The notes under the pieces were generated by a model, which was not told the origin of the DNA, did not search any database, and was given only the letters and a program-made list of their open reading frames with translations. Below are positions 42,888 to 51,472 of a DNA stretch of 64,000 nucleotides, one piece after another (positions within the stretch are counted from its first letter, which is position 1; each line of letters starts with the position of its first letter). A program made the position numbers and the translations under genes. Source of the stretch: Verrucomicrobiota bacterium (GTDB taxonomy: Bacteria > Verrucomicrobiota > Verrucomicrobiia > Opitutales > Opitutaceae); contig JACRQG010000011.1 of the NCBI GenBank assembly GCA_016222805.1, positions 310,001 to 374,000 on the forward strand. Reading direction: 5' to 3'.

Positions 42888-43802
42888 ATGATCGCAGATC
42901 TCGTCATGCCTCCTGGTTGCACGCTTTCCCCCGACGGATTGGTGCGGGACCTGCGTCATCTGCCCTCGGCGCCTCGCGTGCTGCCGCGGCTGAAGCAGTT
43001 GCTGAGCGACGGCAATTCGGCGATGCATGAGATCGTCGGGCTCATCCGGTTGGACGCGGGAATCGCCGCCCGCGTCCTGCAGGTGGCCAACAGCGCCTAT
43101 TTCAGCAAAGGGTCCCGCTGTCTCACGGTCGAAGAGGCCGTGCATCGGGTGGGCTACGATCAGGTCTTTGAACTCGTGTCGTTCGCCGTCGCCTCCCAGG
43201 TGCTGGTGCGACCCTTGGAAGTTTACGGCTTGGATGCCGACGAGCTGTGGCGCATGTCGGTGGCCGGGGCGCTCGCCGCCGAGGTGCTGGCGGAGCGTCT
43301 GGCACTGGAGCGGGATGTGGCGTATACGGTGGGTCTGCTCCACTGTGTCGGCATGGTGGCGGTTGACGAGTGGGCGTTGCGCAACGCCCGCTCCCTCCGC
43401 CTCTCGCGGGGACCGTTTCCCGTGGAAGCTTCGGCCGAGGAACGGACGAAGCTGGGCTTCACCCAGGCGGAGGCCGGCGGAGCGCTGCTGCGGCTGTGGG
43501 GTTTTCCCGTGTCAATCGTGGAGCCGGTCCGTTGGCAGTATCTCCCGCGGGGCTCCGTCGGCCATGCGCGGATGGCCACCTTGCTCTCGACGGCGAAGTG
43601 GCTGCGCAACCTGGTCTGCCATCAGCCGGCCGAAGCGCCTGCCCCGGCCGCACTCAAGCTCCTGGGTCTCGAACAGGAGGCGCTCGAAACCCTGGCCACA
43701 GAGGTGGAACAGCGACTGCAGGAGGTCGACTCGATCCTCTCGACCGGCGAATCTGCCGCAGTCGACCGGCGGGCCTTCCCGGCCCGCGCGTGGAACAGCT
43801 GA
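42888..43802 (+). CDS. HDOD-domain signalling protein 1
   Basis: 304 residues, most of them one HDOD domain (LPSAPRVLPRLKQLLSD; RVLQVANSAYFSKG; VTVEEAVHRVG-like; YTVGLLHCVGMVAVDE). HDOD proteins are HD-superfamily relatives, mostly without phosphohydrolase activity, that organise chemotaxis, motility and twitching signalling by protein contacts. The metal-binding HD pair is not intact here. A σ28-like promoter lies just upstream, which fits a motility role. The region after the stop contains a terminator-like hairpin and then a convergent operon. Confidence 0.85.
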   Translation: MIADLVMPPGCTLSPDGLVRDLRHLPSAPRVLPRLKQLLSDGNSAMHEIVGLIRLDAGIAARVLQVANSAYFSKGSRCLTVEEAVHRVGYDQVFELVSFAVASQVLVRPLEVYGLDADELWRMSVAGALAAEVLAERLALERDVAYTVGLLHCVGMVAVDEWALRNARSLRLSRGPFPVEASAEERTKLGFTQAEAGGALLRLWGFPVSIVEPVRWQYLPRGSVGHARMATLLSTAKWLRNLVCHQPAEAPAPAALKLLGLEQEALETLATEVEQRLQEVDSILSTGESAAVDRRAFPARAWNS

Positions 43803-43859
43803 CGGCGCCAACGCGGCCCGGAGACGTGCCGTTTCGGTCCGGACGGAGGATTCGGCGCG

Positions 43860-43878
43860 GTCGAAACACCGTTTCGAC
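43860..43878. terminator. Hairpin between convergent genes
   Basis: GTCGAAAC-ACC-GTTTCGAC is a perfect 8-bp stem in the 101-base gap between the HDOD gene and the convergent FlgN-sized gene. There is no U-tract on either strand, so it is a possible rho-assisted or two-way termination structure only. Confidence 0.45.
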
Positions 43879-43903
43879 GGCAACTGCGTCCGGGTGCGCC
43901 TGG

Positions 43904-44284
43904 CTACGAGCAGCGGGCGTAGATCTTCTGCAGCATCGAGGCCGAGGAGGCGGCGGCGGGACTGGTCTCGGGCCGCCCGCGGGTGAGGCTGAAGCGGAGG
44001 AGGAGTTGCTCGTTCTCCTTGTCGAGCTGGAGAATCTGGAGAATGCGGCTGCGGGTCTTCTCGAGTTCCGCGCGCAGCTCGGGGCCGCGGGCCGACGACG
44101 CGGGAATGGCACGCAGATTCAAAAGGGACTCATCGAGCCGGCCGAGCATCTGTTGCTTGCGGGCAAGAAAGGCGGAATCCGGGCTGCGCTGATGCTGGCG
44201 AAGGAAGCGGTTTTCATCCATCGCCAGCTGGTGAAGCTCGTCACAGAGCTTGTGATGGTCGGCGATGGCGTCGAGGGGAGTCAT
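43904..44284 (-). CDS. 126-residue helical protein, possibly FlgN-like
   Basis: The start overlaps the TPR gene stop by ATGA, fixing ATG at 44284. The product is almost entirely α-helical and coiled-coil-like (DAIADHHKLCDELHQLAMDE; KTRSRILQILQLDKENEQLLL). Its size and heptad pattern resemble FlgN-type flagellar export chaperones, and the motif LDKENEQLL is reminiscent of the conserved FlgN end helix. The similarity is by eye and weak. It is third in an operon with a Pro-rich and a TPR protein. If it is a flagellar chaperone, this agrees with the σ28-like promoters nearby. Confidence 0.6.
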   Translation of the reverse strand: MTPLDAIADHHKLCDELHQLAMDENRFLRQHQRSPDSAFLARKQQMLGRLDESLLNLRAIPASSARGPELRAELEKTRSRILQILQLDKENEQLLLRFSLTRGRPETSPAAASSASMLQKIYARCS

Positions 44285-45723
44285 GGCGTGGTCGGCGAAC
44301 CGGAAGGTGAGGGCGGGGCGGCCGGAGCGGAGGTGGGAGTGGGGGCGGAAGTGGGGCCGGCGGGAGTCGGGGAGGTAGGAGAGGATTTGTCTCCCGGCAC
44401 AGTGAAGTGCGACGAGACTTGCTGGTCGATGCGGTCGCGCCAATTGAGGTGCTCGATCCGCCAGGTGGCAAGCCGGCCGAGTTCGGCGAATTCCGGTGCC
44501 GGAGGCGAGCCCACGGCGCCCACGATGTCGCGATACGACTGGCGGGCGCGCTCAACCGCGCCGAGCCGTTCGTAGCACAGGGCGATCTGGTATTGCAGTG
44601 GCAGCCGCCAGGCGGGTTCGGGGGCAAGTTCCACGAGACCGGCGTAGATCAGCTGGGCATTAAAGGTGTCGCCGCCTTCAAAAAAGTCGTTGGCCAGTTG
44701 GTTCCCGGTGCGGCGCTGCCAGTAGGCCCAGCGCTTCGGGTCCTGATGGGTGCGCCCCTTCTCGGCGCGGAGGAGTTCGAGCGTAGCCTGGAGGGCTTCC
44801 TGCGGGCGCTTCAGGTCACGAAGGGTGACGGCGAGGAGGTAACGCGCCTCGGGGATGTTCTCATCCGCGGGCGCCTGATCGAGAAAGCTCCGGAGGTTGG
44901 TCACCGCTCCCTCGAGATCCCCCTGGAGCCGCTGGGCCGAAGCCGCCATGAAATGGGCGCGGGCGCGGTCGGCCGGCGCCAGTTCCAGGAGACGCAGGCG
45001 GGTAAAGTACTTGTGCGCCTCGGCAAACTCGCCGGCCTCAAAATGCGTCTGGGCGATCTCGAACTGCGCGGTCTTGGCGAGGAGCTGGTAGTGCTCGAAG
45101 TTCCCTCCGCTGATCTTCAGCGTGGAATTCAGGACGCTGTAGAACCGGGCGATGGCGGGCTTGTGAATGCCCAGGGCCCGCAACGACCGGCCGAGATCAA
45201 GCAGGGCGTCCGGAGAGCGCTCGTCGAGGGGAAAGTCCTTCAGGAAGCGTTCGTAGATCGCCACCGCCTTCGTGAGCGTACCCTGTTTCCGGTGCATCCG
45301 GGCCAGGGCCAGCAGCGCGGCCTTGATTTCCGATTCGGGCGTGCGCGGTGCCTTCAGCACCTGGTAGAACGCAATCTCCGCCGCCCGGTAGTCCCCGCGA
45401 TCGGTCAGGCTGATGCCGAGCTTGATCAGGTTCTCTTTCTCGGGCCCGCCCTTGGCCGGACTGGCTGGCGGCGCCGTGACCGGTGCTTCGGTTGGGGTTG
45501 CCTTGGCTCCCACCGTGCCTCCAGGGGCTTCCGCAACCCCGGCGTGGTTCGCCACAGGCGCCGCGGGGGCGGCAGATGCCATGGTTTCCTGGCTGGCCGA
45601 AGACGTCGGGGATGGCGGGGGGGCCGATTCCGAGGCAGCCGGAGCCGGCCGCAACTCCTCCGCACGGAGGAGCAACAGGAGCAGGCACGCCAGGCACAAC
45701 GTTCGACGGCGGGTCAGGGTCAT
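44281..45723 (-). CDS. Exported or anchored TPR protein
   Basis: 480 residues. A hydrophobic N-terminus (LCLACLLLLLLRAEE) acts as signal or anchor, followed by an Ala/Pro-rich linker of about 70 residues. An array of tetratricopeptide repeats fills most of the rest (LIKLGISLTDRGDYRAAEIA, AVAIYERFLKDFP, ARYLLAVTLRDLKRPQEAL). The last 40 residues are Pro, Ser and Thr rich. TPRs are protein-binding scaffolds, and the layout suggests a periplasmic assembly factor. It overlaps both neighbours by ATGA, so the Pro-rich, TPR and helical proteins are produced together. Confidence 0.78.
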   Translation of the reverse strand: MTLTRRRTLCLACLLLLLLRAEELRPAPAASESAPPPSPTSSASQETMASAAPAAPVANHAGVAEAPGGTVGAKATPTEAPVTAPPASPAKGGPEKENLIKLGISLTDRGDYRAAEIAFYQVLKAPRTPESEIKAALLALARMHRKQGTLTKAVAIYERFLKDFPLDERSPDALLDLGRSLRALGIHKPAIARFYSVLNSTLKISGGNFEHYQLLAKTAQFEIAQTHFEAGEFAEAHKYFTRLRLLELAPADRARAHFMAASAQRLQGDLEGAVTNLRSFLDQAPADENIPEARYLLAVTLRDLKRPQEALQATLELLRAEKGRTHQDPKRWAYWQRRTGNQLANDFFEGGDTFNAQLIYAGLVELAPEPAWRLPLQYQIALCYERLGAVERARQSYRDIVGAVGSPPAPEFAELGRLATWRIEHLNWRDRIDQQVSSHFTVPGDKSSPTSPTPAGPTSAPTPTSAPAAPPSPSGSPTTP

Positions 45724-46310
45724 TTCGGAGTCTGCGTGTAGGTGGCGGAACTCGGCGGCACGGCGAGGCTGCCGGAGGACGACGGATTGACGGGAGCGAT
45801 GACGTTCACCCCGCCGGAATCGCGCCGGGCTCCTGGCAGTTGGAAGAACGGCAGGAAGTCCTCCGGGCGCACCGCCGGGCGGGTATCGTCGGGCAGGATG
45901 GAGGGAGGAGGTCTGGCCGGTTGCTGGGCATCGGTCTTGGCCGGAGCAGGCGCTGCCGGCTTGGATTCCACCGGTGGGGATACGGTGGGTTGGACGGCGG
46001 CGGCGTTGGCCTGGGCGACAGTGGACTCCGTGGGAGTCAGTGGAGGGATGGGTGGAGCGGCGGCGGCCGGGTGCGTCACCAAGTCAGGTGGCGGCGTGGG
46101 TCGCTCGAATCGCAAGGGAGGTGCTCCTTGTACGGGAAGGTACGGCAGTGGTTCGTTGCGATCCAGCCGGATGGTGACATCGGCGGGGGGGCGGGCCCTT
46201 GGCAGGGAGTGCAGGGTCTTCGGAGCCAAAGCCGGGAGGCGCAGCAGCGAAAAGGAACGCAACACCCAGTTGGTTGCCACCGGCAGCGTCGGTGGTTCTC
46301 GGTGGTTCAT
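45720..46310 (-). CDS. Pro-rich hypothetical protein
   Basis: 196 residues with no recognised domain. The sequence is rich in Pro and Ala (RPTPPPDLVTHPAAAAPPIP, PAAPAPAKTDAQQPARPPP), consistent with an unfolded linker or envelope-spanning segment. No clear signal peptide is seen, although the N-terminus has a Leu/Ala stretch. It is the first gene of a three-gene operon with ATGA overlaps. A GCCGATAG sequence (minus strand, 46365-46372) upstream resembles a σ28 -10 element but lacks a matching -35. Confidence 0.6.
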   Translation of the reverse strand: MNHREPPTLPVATNWVLRSFSLLRLPALAPKTLHSLPRARPPADVTIRLDRNEPLPYLPVQGAPPLRFERPTPPPDLVTHPAAAAPPIPPLTPTESTVAQANAAAVQPTVSPPVESKPAAPAPAKTDAQQPARPPPSILPDDTRPAVRPEDFLPFFQLPGARRDSGGVNVIAPVNPSSSGSLAVPPSSATYTQTPK

Positions 46311-46520
46311 TTCTAAGGTTACGACGGTCCATGGTTATGGATGGTCCTGATTTTGCCCAAGGGGCTATCGGCACGGTTCCCTTCCGGCTGAAGAAGAACT
46401 GTCACCGGTACAACCTCGGCAGGGCTGGGGCAGACCTGCCGATGGGGGGGAGCGGGAGCCGCGGGGTTGGCCGCACCCTCAGTCCGGACCGTGGAGGAAC
46501 GCCGCCGGTGATCCGGCGGA

Positions 46521-48473
46521 TCAACGCGCCGCGCGCAACATCGAGTCGCTTGCGCCGGGATTCCGGCCGTCGAGCAGGTCCCGCAACCGCCGGCCGACAT
46601 CCTCCAGCTTGTACGGCTTCTGCACGAATTCACGTTGCCCGAGTTGCTCGAACTCGATGCGGGCGGCGGGAGTGAGATGCCCGCTGAGGATGAGAACCCT
46701 GAGTTGCGGGCGGGCGATTCGGATGATCTTCAGCACGTCCACTCCGGTCGCCCCCGGCATGTTGAGGTCCAGCAGGACGGCGTCGAGGTGCTGGGTCGTG
46801 TCGCTGACGAGCTCGATGGCCTCGAGCCCGCTGGCGGCGGTCTGCACCCGATAGCCTTTCCAGCCGAGCGCCTTGGCCAGCAGGGTGCGCAGCGCCTCCT
46901 CGTCGTCGACGACCAGAAGCGCTTCCGTGCCGCCGGGGAACCAGTCTCCGCCGGCCTGGGCTTTGGGCGCCGCGACGACGGTCTCGGCGAGGGGCAGGTA
47001 GACACTGAAGGTACTGCCCGCACCGGGCGTGCTTTCCACGTCAATCAGGCCGTGGTGGGCGACCATGATGCCGTAGACGACGGCGAGACCGAGCCCGGTC
47101 CCCTGGTTCACCGGCTTGGTGGTGAAGAAGGGCTCGAAGATGCGGGCCCGGACTTCCGGGGTCATGCCGGTCCCGGTGTCGCTGACGGACAAGCGCGCGT
47201 AGTTGCGCGCCGGATCCGCGCCGAGGCGAGCGAGGCTGGTGCCCGCGTGCGTGCCGGAGGTGAGGGTGATGGTGCCGCCCTGCGGCATCGCATCCCGGGC
47301 GTTGACGCAGAAATTGAGGACGATCTGCTGCATCTGGTTCTGGTCGGCGAGCAGCAGCGGCAGTCCCTCCTGCAGCTGGCATTGGAAGGTAATTGTCCGG
47401 GGAAACGTCTCCGCGAGCAACGCGATGATGTCGCGGGCCAGTTGGTTGAGGTCCATCGGCGCGACCTTGACTTCCGTCTTGCGGCTGAAGGTCAGGATTT
47501 GCTTCACCAGCCCGCTGGCCCGCTGGGCGGCGCGGTGAATCTCGCGCAGGCTCTTCTGAAGGATGGCGGAGTCCGGGGAGCCCTGCTGGCAGAATTCTGC
47601 GTAGCCGTTGATGATGGCGAGGAGGTTGTTGAAGTCGTGGGCGATTCCGCCGGCCATCGTGCCCAGGCTCTCCATCTTCTGCGCCTGCCGGAGCTCCAAC
47701 TCCAGTTGCTTGCGCTCGGTGATGTCTTCCCGGAGGCAGAGCAGGTTGGTGATCTCGCCGGTGGGACCGCGGAGGCACGAGACCTTGACGGATTCCCATG
47801 TCTTTCCGCCTTCCTTGCGCGGGGTGGAGAGTTCGCCGCGCCATTCCTGGCCGGCCCGCACCGCCTGCCAGAAACGCTGGTAGGAAGCCTCATCTGGGTG
47901 CCCGTCGCGCAGCACCTCGATCCGGCGGTCCATCAGGTCTTCCATCGTGAGGCCGGTGACCGACGTGAACTTGGAGTTCACGTACTGGGCCTGCCCGTCG
48001 AGGTCGGTGATGACGATGGAGACTGGCGACTGCTCGACGGCGCGCGACAGCCGGTAGTATTGCTCTTCCGCCAGTTTCTGGCGGGTGATGTCGCGGCCGA
48101 CCGCCCGGATCGCGACGAGACCGCCAGTCGGATCGCGCATGGCGACCTCATCCCACTCGAACCACCGAACGCCCTGGGGGGTAAGCCAGCGGTGCTGGCC
48201 GGTGGCGCGATGCGGAGGATTTTCGAGCGCGGAACGGGTGGCCTCGGCGGCAAGGCGGTCATCGGGATGCACCAGCTCCGTCACGACGGCGTCGACGAAG
48301 GCGGCCGATCCCCTTCCGAATTTCCGGGCGAACGACAGGTTGACGGCGAGGATGCGGCCCGTGAGGTCGCGACAGTAGGCGCAGTCGGCGCTGTTATCCC
48401 AGGCGCCGAGCCAGTTGTCGACAGACCCGGGAGTGGCGGATCCGGTGGCGGGTTCGAGGGAGGCAACGGACAT
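46521..48473 (-). CDS. PAS-PAS hybrid histidine kinase with receiver
   Basis: 650 residues without membrane segments. There are two PAS/PAC units (about 20-135 and 140-260, the latter ending LCLREDITERKQ), then HisKA with His279 (GGIAHDFNNLLAIINGY), an ATPase domain (NFCVNARDAMPQGG, SDTGTGMT, IFEPFFTTK, GTGLGLAVVYGI) and a receiver with Asp569 (LLDLNMPGATG; LSGHLTP; VQKPY). This is a cytosolic sensor of the type with a built-in regulatory receiver and no DNA-binding output. It lies 76 bases after HDOD gene 2 on the same strand and is probably cotranscribed with it. Confidence 0.92.
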   Translation of the reverse strand: MSVASLEPATGSATPGSVDNWLGAWDNSADCAYCRDLTGRILAVNLSFARKFGRGSAAFVDAVVTELVHPDDRLAAEATRSALENPPHRATGQHRWLTPQGVRWFEWDEVAMRDPTGGLVAIRAVGRDITRQKLAEEQYYRLSRAVEQSPVSIVITDLDGQAQYVNSKFTSVTGLTMEDLMDRRIEVLRDGHPDEASYQRFWQAVRAGQEWRGELSTPRKEGGKTWESVKVSCLRGPTGEITNLLCLREDITERKQLELELRQAQKMESLGTMAGGIAHDFNNLLAIINGYAEFCQQGSPDSAILQKSLREIHRAAQRASGLVKQILTFSRKTEVKVAPMDLNQLARDIIALLAETFPRTITFQCQLQEGLPLLLADQNQMQQIVLNFCVNARDAMPQGGTITLTSGTHAGTSLARLGADPARNYARLSVSDTGTGMTPEVRARIFEPFFTTKPVNQGTGLGLAVVYGIMVAHHGLIDVESTPGAGSTFSVYLPLAETVVAAPKAQAGGDWFPGGTEALLVVDDEEALRTLLAKALGWKGYRVQTAASGLEAIELVSDTTQHLDAVLLDLNMPGATGVDVLKIIRIARPQLRVLILSGHLTPAARIEFEQLGQREFVQKPYKLEDVGRRLRDLLDGRNPGASDSMLRAAR

Positions 48474-48549
48474 GCGACGAAGTCAATCGGAGCCGGCGGC
48501 CGGAACTTGAGGCGCAGGATGCATCGGACGGCCTCGGGCGCGGAGAATC

Positions 48550-49479
48550 CTAGAGGAGTCCCTGCAGCATCGTGGGCAGGCGTTGGAGGGAGTTCGCAAT
48601 GGAGGCGCGGGCGAGCATCGACTCCGGTCCGTCGGCCCCGTAAAGGATGCGCCAGCCAGAGAGATTGACCCAGGCATCCTCGGTGATCGGGTCGACCTTC
48701 TCAAAGCCCCCGGTGATGCCCTTGTGGCGGACCACATGATCGGCGACTTGGACGGCGGCGGCAAAGAGCCGGTGGCGCGGCGCCCGATCGGGTTCGTTGT
48801 GGTAGCTAACCGCGTGGAGGATTTCCTCCGAGAGTTGGTGGCGCCGCAGATAGTCGGCGCCAATCCGGGCATGATCCCACCCGATCAGCTCCCGCTCGCG
48901 ACGGGCATGATCGGCCGGGGTCGGCGCCGGGGTCTCCATCAACTGGCGGAGCTCCTCCGGAAACGCATAGGCCATGACGATCTTGCCGACATTATGCAGC
49001 AGACCGACCAGGTAGTCGGTGTCGTCGTCGATGTGCAGGGGGGTGGCGGCGAGGATTTCGCGGGTGAGGATGGCGGTACCGATGCTGTGGCTCCACAGGT
49101 CCTTCCACGGCAGCGCGCCGGAGACGTTCTGTTGCAACTGCTCCAGTTCCTCGATCACGGGTGTGGCCATCGAGAGTTCGCGAATCTGGCGCAGGCCGAG
49201 GAAGAAGACCGCCTCCTCGATGTTGTTCACGCGGGTCGAAAGTCCGAAGTAGACCGAGTTGACCATCCGCAGCAGCCGGGCGGAGAGGGAGGGATCGCGA
49301 CGGATCACCTCTGCAATCTGCGAGTTGAGGCTGCGGTCCGACCGCACCAGTTCACCCAGGGCGCGGTTGACCGACTGGAGCGACGCCAGCTTCGGACAGG
49401 CGCTGATCCGCCGGGAAATGACTTCATCTGTGTACGGGGCTGGCGAGGTGGGAGCAAGCACAGGGGACGCGTAGATCAT
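48550..49479 (-). CDS. HDOD-domain signalling protein 2
   Basis: 309 residues from ATG at 49479 (MIYASPVLAPTSPAPYTDEV). The HDOD domain includes CPKLASLQSVNRALGELVRS, SARLLRMVNSVYFGL, FLGLRQIRELSMATPV, and DTDYLVGLLHNVGKIVMA, which keeps an HN pair where true HD-GYP enzymes have HD. It is divergent from HDOD gene 3 and upstream of the PAS hybrid kinase, so the pair may form a signalling complex. A weaker σ28-like GACGATTA lies upstream with a 12-base spacer. Confidence 0.87.
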   Translation of the reverse strand: MIYASPVLAPTSPAPYTDEVISRRISACPKLASLQSVNRALGELVRSDRSLNSQIAEVIRRDPSLSARLLRMVNSVYFGLSTRVNNIEEAVFFLGLRQIRELSMATPVIEELEQLQQNVSGALPWKDLWSHSIGTAILTREILAATPLHIDDDTDYLVGLLHNVGKIVMAYAFPEELRQLMETPAPTPADHARRERELIGWDHARIGADYLRRHQLSEEILHAVSYHNEPDRAPRHRLFAAAVQVADHVVRHKGITGGFEKVDPITEDAWVNLSGWRILYGADGPESMLARASIANSLQRLPTMLQGLL

Positions 49480-49613
49480 GGGTCGGACCGGATAATCGTC
49501 ACGGGCCGGTCCGCACTTGAGCGTTGTTGCAGGGGACGAATGAACGGATCCGACCCGGCCCGGTCGTACCGTCGGGCGGCCCGTCCGCAGCGGGGATCGC
49601 CCACCGATTTGGC

Positions 49614-49640
49614 TAAACTTCCGCAGACGGCGGACGATAG
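49614..49640 (+). promoter_or_regulatory. σ28 (FliA-type) promoter for HDOD gene 3
   Basis: TAAACTTC-N11-GACGATAG matches six of eight bases at each box of TAAAGTTT-N11-GCCGATAA, with the exact 11-base spacer. It ends 17 bases before the ATG at 49658, giving a short leader. This is the clearest sign that this stretch belongs to a flagellar/chemotaxis regulon. Confidence 0.6.
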
Positions 49641-49657
49641 TGTAAGTCACGCTTGCT

Positions 49658-50500
49658 ATGATCGCCTCGCCGTTGCCTCGCGAGCGGCTGCTCTTTGCGG
49701 CCAAGACCTTGCCTGCCGCGCCGCAAATCCTGGCGCGCCTCGGGGATCTCCTGCGTGATCCGGAGGTAAGCCTCGACGACATCATCGTCCTGCTCCGACG
49801 CGATCCCGGCCTGACCACGCTGGTGATGCGCGTGGCCAACAGCGCCGCCTACAATTCCGGAGCCTCGTTCGAATCGCTCGAACAGGCGCTGCCGCGGGTG
49901 GGACTCTCGGAGGTCTACCGGTTGACCGGTCTCGCGGCGGCCGCGCAACTCGCGGATCGCAGCCTGCCGTTCTACGGCATCTCCGGGGCCCGGCTGCGGG
50001 AGAACTCCCTGTACACCGGATTGGCCGTGGAGACGCTGGCCCGGCTGGCGCGGATGGACCCGCGACCGGCGTATACGGCGGGTCTGTTGCGCTCGATCGG
50101 GAAGATCGTCCTCGACCGTTTGATGCGGGATCCGGTCTACAGCTCCGGCTATGCGCCGCGCCGCGAACATCCGCTGGGAGAGTGGGAAAGTGCGGTTGTC
50201 GGGCTCAGCAACACGGAGGCCGCGGCCATCATCCTCGCCGAGTGGCATTTCCCCGGGAAGACGATCACGACGATCGCCGACCATTATTCCCCGACGGCGG
50301 AGTCGCCGGCCCTTGCGACGTTGCTCAATCTCGCCGCCGGCATGGCGGAGCAGTGCGGACACGCCCTTCCCGGAGAGACCGGCTACTGGCAGATCACTCC
50401 TGAGATGCTCGCCGTCGCCGGACTGGATCAGCCCGCCATCGAGCGCGCGCGGGACAGCGTCGAGACGGTGTTCGCATCGGTGCGCGCGGCCTTGAGCTGA
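49658..50500 (+). CDS. HDOD-domain signalling protein 3
   Basis: 280 residues, a single HDOD domain (LPAAPQILARLGDLLRD; LVMRVANSAAYNSG; LEQALPRVGLSEVYRLTG; YTAGLLRSIGKIVLD). Key HD metal residues are replaced (RSIGK in place of HDIGK), so a scaffold role is likely. It is the third HDOD paralogue within eight kilobases and is divergent from HDOD gene 2. A σ28-type promoter is directly upstream. Confidence 0.87.
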   Translation: MIASPLPRERLLFAAKTLPAAPQILARLGDLLRDPEVSLDDIIVLLRRDPGLTTLVMRVANSAAYNSGASFESLEQALPRVGLSEVYRLTGLAAAAQLADRSLPFYGISGARLRENSLYTGLAVETLARLARMDPRPAYTAGLLRSIGKIVLDRLMRDPVYSSGYAPRREHPLGEWESAVVGLSNTEAAAIILAEWHFPGKTITTIADHYSPTAESPALATLLNLAAGMAEQCGHALPGETGYWQITPEMLAVAGLDQPAIERARDSVETVFASVRAALS

Positions 50501-50742
50501 CCGCCGCGAGCGGAATCGGGGCGCGCGGGTTCCTCGCCGCGGGGCGACGGCCATCCCGGCGATTGGCAGGCGGCAGTTTTTTCCCGGAGGGAACGCGGCC
50601 GCGTCTCCCGCCGGATCGATCGGACCGTGGAGGTTCCGGCGACCTGCAAAAGTTGCTGGCGTCGAGTGTTCTAGGGTTGGCGCCGGCGAGATGGCCCAAA
50701 AGCGGCTTCGCTGGGGATGCGGCGAATCGTCCGACGCCCTCC

Positions 50743-51438
50743 ATGAAGACCTTTAACACCCTCCTTGATCAGGCAGATTTCCACTTTGCACGCCGGGAGT
50801 GGGCGGCCGCACGGGATGCCGTGCGATCCGCGATCGAACAGGCGCCGGAGCAGGCGGTGCTTTGGGACACGCTCGGCAATCTCCACTACCTGCTCGGCGA
50901 GTTCGCGGAGGCTCGGACGGCCTTCGTGGCGGCGGCCCGGCACCGGCCCGACGACTGCGACTTGTTGATTCGACTCGCCATCGCCCATCGTGAGCTCGGC
51001 GAGTTTGCGGCCGAAGAGGCTGTGCTGGGTGAAGTTTGCCGCCGGCAGCCGCAGGGATTCTTTGCGCACTTCCTGCTGGCGGATTGCTATCGCGACCAGG
51101 GGCGCTCGCGGGACGCAGCGCCGCTGTATCACGCCCTGCTGGCGCAACGACCCGGCCACGCGGGTGTCATGCTTTCTCTGGCGAAGCTGCTGCATAACGA
51201 TGGCGACACGCTCGGGGCCCAGGCGGTCCTTGAGCGCCTGCTTGAGCTTGAGCCGGGCAACGTCCTGGCGCGGGAGAACCTGTCGGCGATCGCAGGAAGG
51301 CGCGGCGCCGGGATGAGCCGGGAGCGCTGGCAGGGCGAGCGGGTGTTGCGACGGCCTCCGCAGCGGCCGCGAAGACGGCGGACTCATGGGCGAAACGATC
51401 GGCAGGATCCCTCTCATGGAGAGGGGCGGGGCCGATGA
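50743..51438 (+). CDS. TPR protein upstream of GT41 enzyme
   Basis: 231 residues from ATG at 50743 (MKTFNTLLDQADFHFARREW). Four to five tetratricopeptide repeats follow (AVLWDTLGNLHYLLGEFAEA, FFAHFLLADCYRDQGRSRDA, VMLSLAKLLHNDGDTLGAQA). The C-terminal 45 residues are very basic (RRPPQRPRRRRTHGRNDR) and may bind a nucleic acid or an acidic partner. No signal peptide. It is 34 bases before the GT41-type glycosyltransferase and probably part of the same unit. The 242-base region upstream (50501-50742) holds no recognised promoter. Confidence 0.72.
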   Translation: MKTFNTLLDQADFHFARREWAAARDAVRSAIEQAPEQAVLWDTLGNLHYLLGEFAEARTAFVAAARHRPDDCDLLIRLAIAHRELGEFAAEEAVLGEVCRRQPQGFFAHFLLADCYRDQGRSRDAAPLYHALLAQRPGHAGVMLSLAKLLHNDGDTLGAQAVLERLLELEPGNVLARENLSAIAGRRGAGMSRERWQGERVLRRPPQRPRRRRTHGRNDRQDPSHGEGRGR

Positions 51439-51472
51439 GAGGGTGGCACGGGGGCCGGAGGCGACTTCTGGA

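Noticed and set aside
46365-46372. GCCGATAG as a third σ28 promoter for the Pro-rich/TPR operon
   Set aside because: The -10 matches well, but the sequence 11 bases upstream (TCAGCCGG) does not resemble the -35, and the distance to the ATG is much larger than for the two HDOD genes.
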